From positions 107,805 through 171,804 of the forward strand of contig NZ_JAGFUX010000005.1 in NCBI RefSeq assembly GCF_017601095.1: a stretch of DNA of 64,000 nt, read 5' to 3'. The position numbers and the translations under genes were made by a program. Below, piece after piece: positions 62,828 to 64,000 of the stretch. Within the stretch, counting starts at the first letter, position 1; the number at the start of each line of letters is the position of its first letter. This DNA is from Streptococcus suis. Its GTDB lineage: Bacteria; Bacillota; Bacilli; Lactobacillales; Streptococcaceae. Below the pieces are notes generated by a model that did no database searches, was not told the DNA's origin, and saw only the letters and a list, made by a program, of their open reading frames with translations.

Positions 62828-64000
62828 ATGTGGACAAAGAGAATAGGGTACATTACCGAACCTGGGAAATTGGTTGATTATTTCTTATCTGTTGGACAGT
62901 TTCATGATTATTTGATTGGTTCTTTTTCCTATGATAGTCAGTCAGCTAGTCTACGTTTAACCATTGAGGAGGATTGTTTAGCAGAAAGTCCTTCTAATGC
63001 GCCAGCCTTGGTTTGGGATTTGGAATGCCAGGGAGTGACAGATTTTAGAATGCAAGACATGGAGGGACTTTCGAGGTGGTGGATTTATGAAGTTTTATAT
63101 GATGGCACTACTTGTCAATTTCAGCTTGTAAATGGCTATTTTTCCTTCTCGGCAGAAAGTTTTAAGTTGGGAATTCCCCATAAACCGACTACAGTAGGGC
63201 ATCCAGCCATTACTCGTTTGCAGTATGATTATTTCTTGCAAGAATTTGAGGCGGGGATGAATGTTGATGAGACTGCTTTTCGTTTTGAGACAGATAATCA
63301 GGATACTCTTCGATATATTGGATATTCAGGAAATGAAGCTCCCTACTGGGCAGGTTTGTCAGATCTACCAGATGGAGGTAGATTTAATACAGCTCAGGAG
63401 CTCTTTGAGGCAAAAATCTATGATGGTCAATCTCTCAAGGAGAGATGGAGTGAGGTCAAGATTTATAGTATTCTTTCTTTGCCTTTGGATGACTGGTTGA
63501 GTTGTGTACCGCATTCTGTTGAAACGCATGTGTATGAACCGGAGGATGACTATGGTCTCTATATCAATGGTGTTGAATTAGATGGTTTTATCGATGAGGA
63601 TGGGAAGCCTTGTCCATCTTGTGGTATAGCCCCATGTTATTTAGATGATTATGACGAACATTTTTGTCCTTATTGCAATAGCTGGATGACGGAGGACTGG
63701 TGGGATAGAGATGAGGTACACTACTTTGAAAAACGACCTCTTGAGCCGGCTCTCTTATGGAAACCGAATAAAATGCTACGATTTTGCCAGGTACAATTTT
63801 CAGTTGACGGCAAACCCTATACCTACTATTGTCCTGACCAAACGATAGAAAGGGGAGACTGGGTGGAAGTTTTAGTTGGCAAGCAAGCTGTAAAAAAAGA
63901 TGTTCCAGTAGTGGCTATCATTACCGCTCCAGCAGACCGTCCTCCCTATCCTTTGGATAAAATAAAAACCGTACTAGGAAAATCAAGAGAGTGGTCGGAA
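62828..64000 (+). CDS. Large uncharacterised protein with zinc-ribbon-like segment (partial)
   Basis: The frame is open from the ATG at 62828 (behind GAGGAGAA) to the window end: at least 391 residues, with no stop. It begins MWTKRIGYITEPGKLVDYFL and looks cytosolic. At about residues 271-296 it has two Cys pairs (CPSCG and CPYCN) with a further Cys between them, a zinc-ribbon-like arrangement. Near the end, RGDWVEVLVGKQ followed by PPYPLDKIKTVLGK resembles a small beta domain seen in DUF5839-type proteins. I do not recognise the N-terminal part. It follows the previous gene by 19 nt, so the two may be co-transcribed. It could be an immunity-type or contact-system protein. Confidence 0.7.
   Translation, partial: MWTKRIGYITEPGKLVDYFLSVGQFHDYLIGSFSYDSQSASLRLTIEEDCLAESPSNAPALVWDLECQGVTDFRMQDMEGLSRWWIYEVLYDGTTCQFQLVNGYFSFSAESFKLGIPHKPTTVGHPAITRLQYDYFLQEFEAGMNVDETAFRFETDNQDTLRYIGYSGNEAPYWAGLSDLPDGGRFNTAQELFEAKIYDGQSLKERWSEVKIYSILSLPLDDWLSCVPHSVETHVYEPEDDYGLYINGVELDGFIDEDGKPCPSCGIAPCYLDDYDEHFCPYCNSWMTEDWWDRDEVHYFEKRPLEPALLWKPNKMLRFCQVQFSVDGKPYTYYCPDQTIERGDWVEVLVGKQAVKKDVPVVAIITAPADRPPYPLDKIKTVLGKSREWSE

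Overview
The window looks like a low-to-moderate GC lactic streptococcus, most likely Streptococcus suis or a close relative. Supporting features are a gdhA start of the streptococcal type, a class 1A pyrD, a complete mevalonate operon, the HrcA-GrpE-DnaK-DnaJ heat-shock cluster with CIRCE operators, CodY-, CcpA- and Rex-like boxes, strong AGGAGG ribosome binding sites, and an LPxTG surface protein. No taxonomic search could be run, so the species call is an inference.

Layout. 0-3.6 kb: start of gdhA (minus), pyrD, a CapA-like metallophosphatase and a Cof-type HAD phosphatase. 3.6-10.9 kb: a surface-glycan module made of an AraC/cupin regulator, a membrane-anchored foldase-like protein and a 1766-residue LPxTG protein with beta-helix, F5/8C and FIVAR repeats. 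11-13.5 kb: a three-gene ABC-2 exporter (minus). 13.6-16.7 kb: a frameshifted TetR regulator facing a YhgE/Pip membrane protein, with two matching palindromic operators between them. 16.8-18.9 kb: a NatAB-like exporter. 19-21.1 kb: PadR-DUF1700-DUF4097 envelope-sensing cassette. 21.3-25.8 kb: formate/nitrite channel, HerA-like ATPase, NUDIX hydrolase, cadCD metal-resistance pair. 26-28.8 kb: rpmF-rpmG, a DUF4230-like membrane protein behind a TA-repeat promoter, hisS. 28.8-31.8 kb: adhE with an elaborate redox/catabolite control region. 31.8-35.7 kb: a lipoprotein, thrC and a MATE transporter. 35.8-40 kb: mvaK1-mvaD-mvaK2-fni, making isopentenyl/dimethylallyl diphosphate. 40-43.6 kb: a heterodimeric ABC exporter. 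43.8-46.2 kb: ACT protein, UPF0210 protein, a phosphoglycerate-mutase-like phosphatase. 46.2-51.8 kb: hrcA-grpE-dnaK-dnaJ, with unusually structured leaders. 51.9-56.7 kb: LipL-like octanoyltransferase, amidase, amino-acid uptake genes, and an HTH/DUF2975 pair. 56.9-64 kb: accessory region with a methylase plus GIY-YIG/helicase restriction-like system and two poorly known proteins, the last cut by the window end.

The most interesting parts are the restriction-like pair (56950-62183), whose methylase carries a 15-bp in-frame tandem repeat and an AT-rich recognition segment and whose partner ends in a methylase-like fold lacking the catalytic NPPY motif; the (TA)11 tract lying between -35 and -10 elements at 26622-26654; the homopolymer frameshift in the TetR gene; and the densely folded, repeat-containing RNA leaders in the heat-shock operon.
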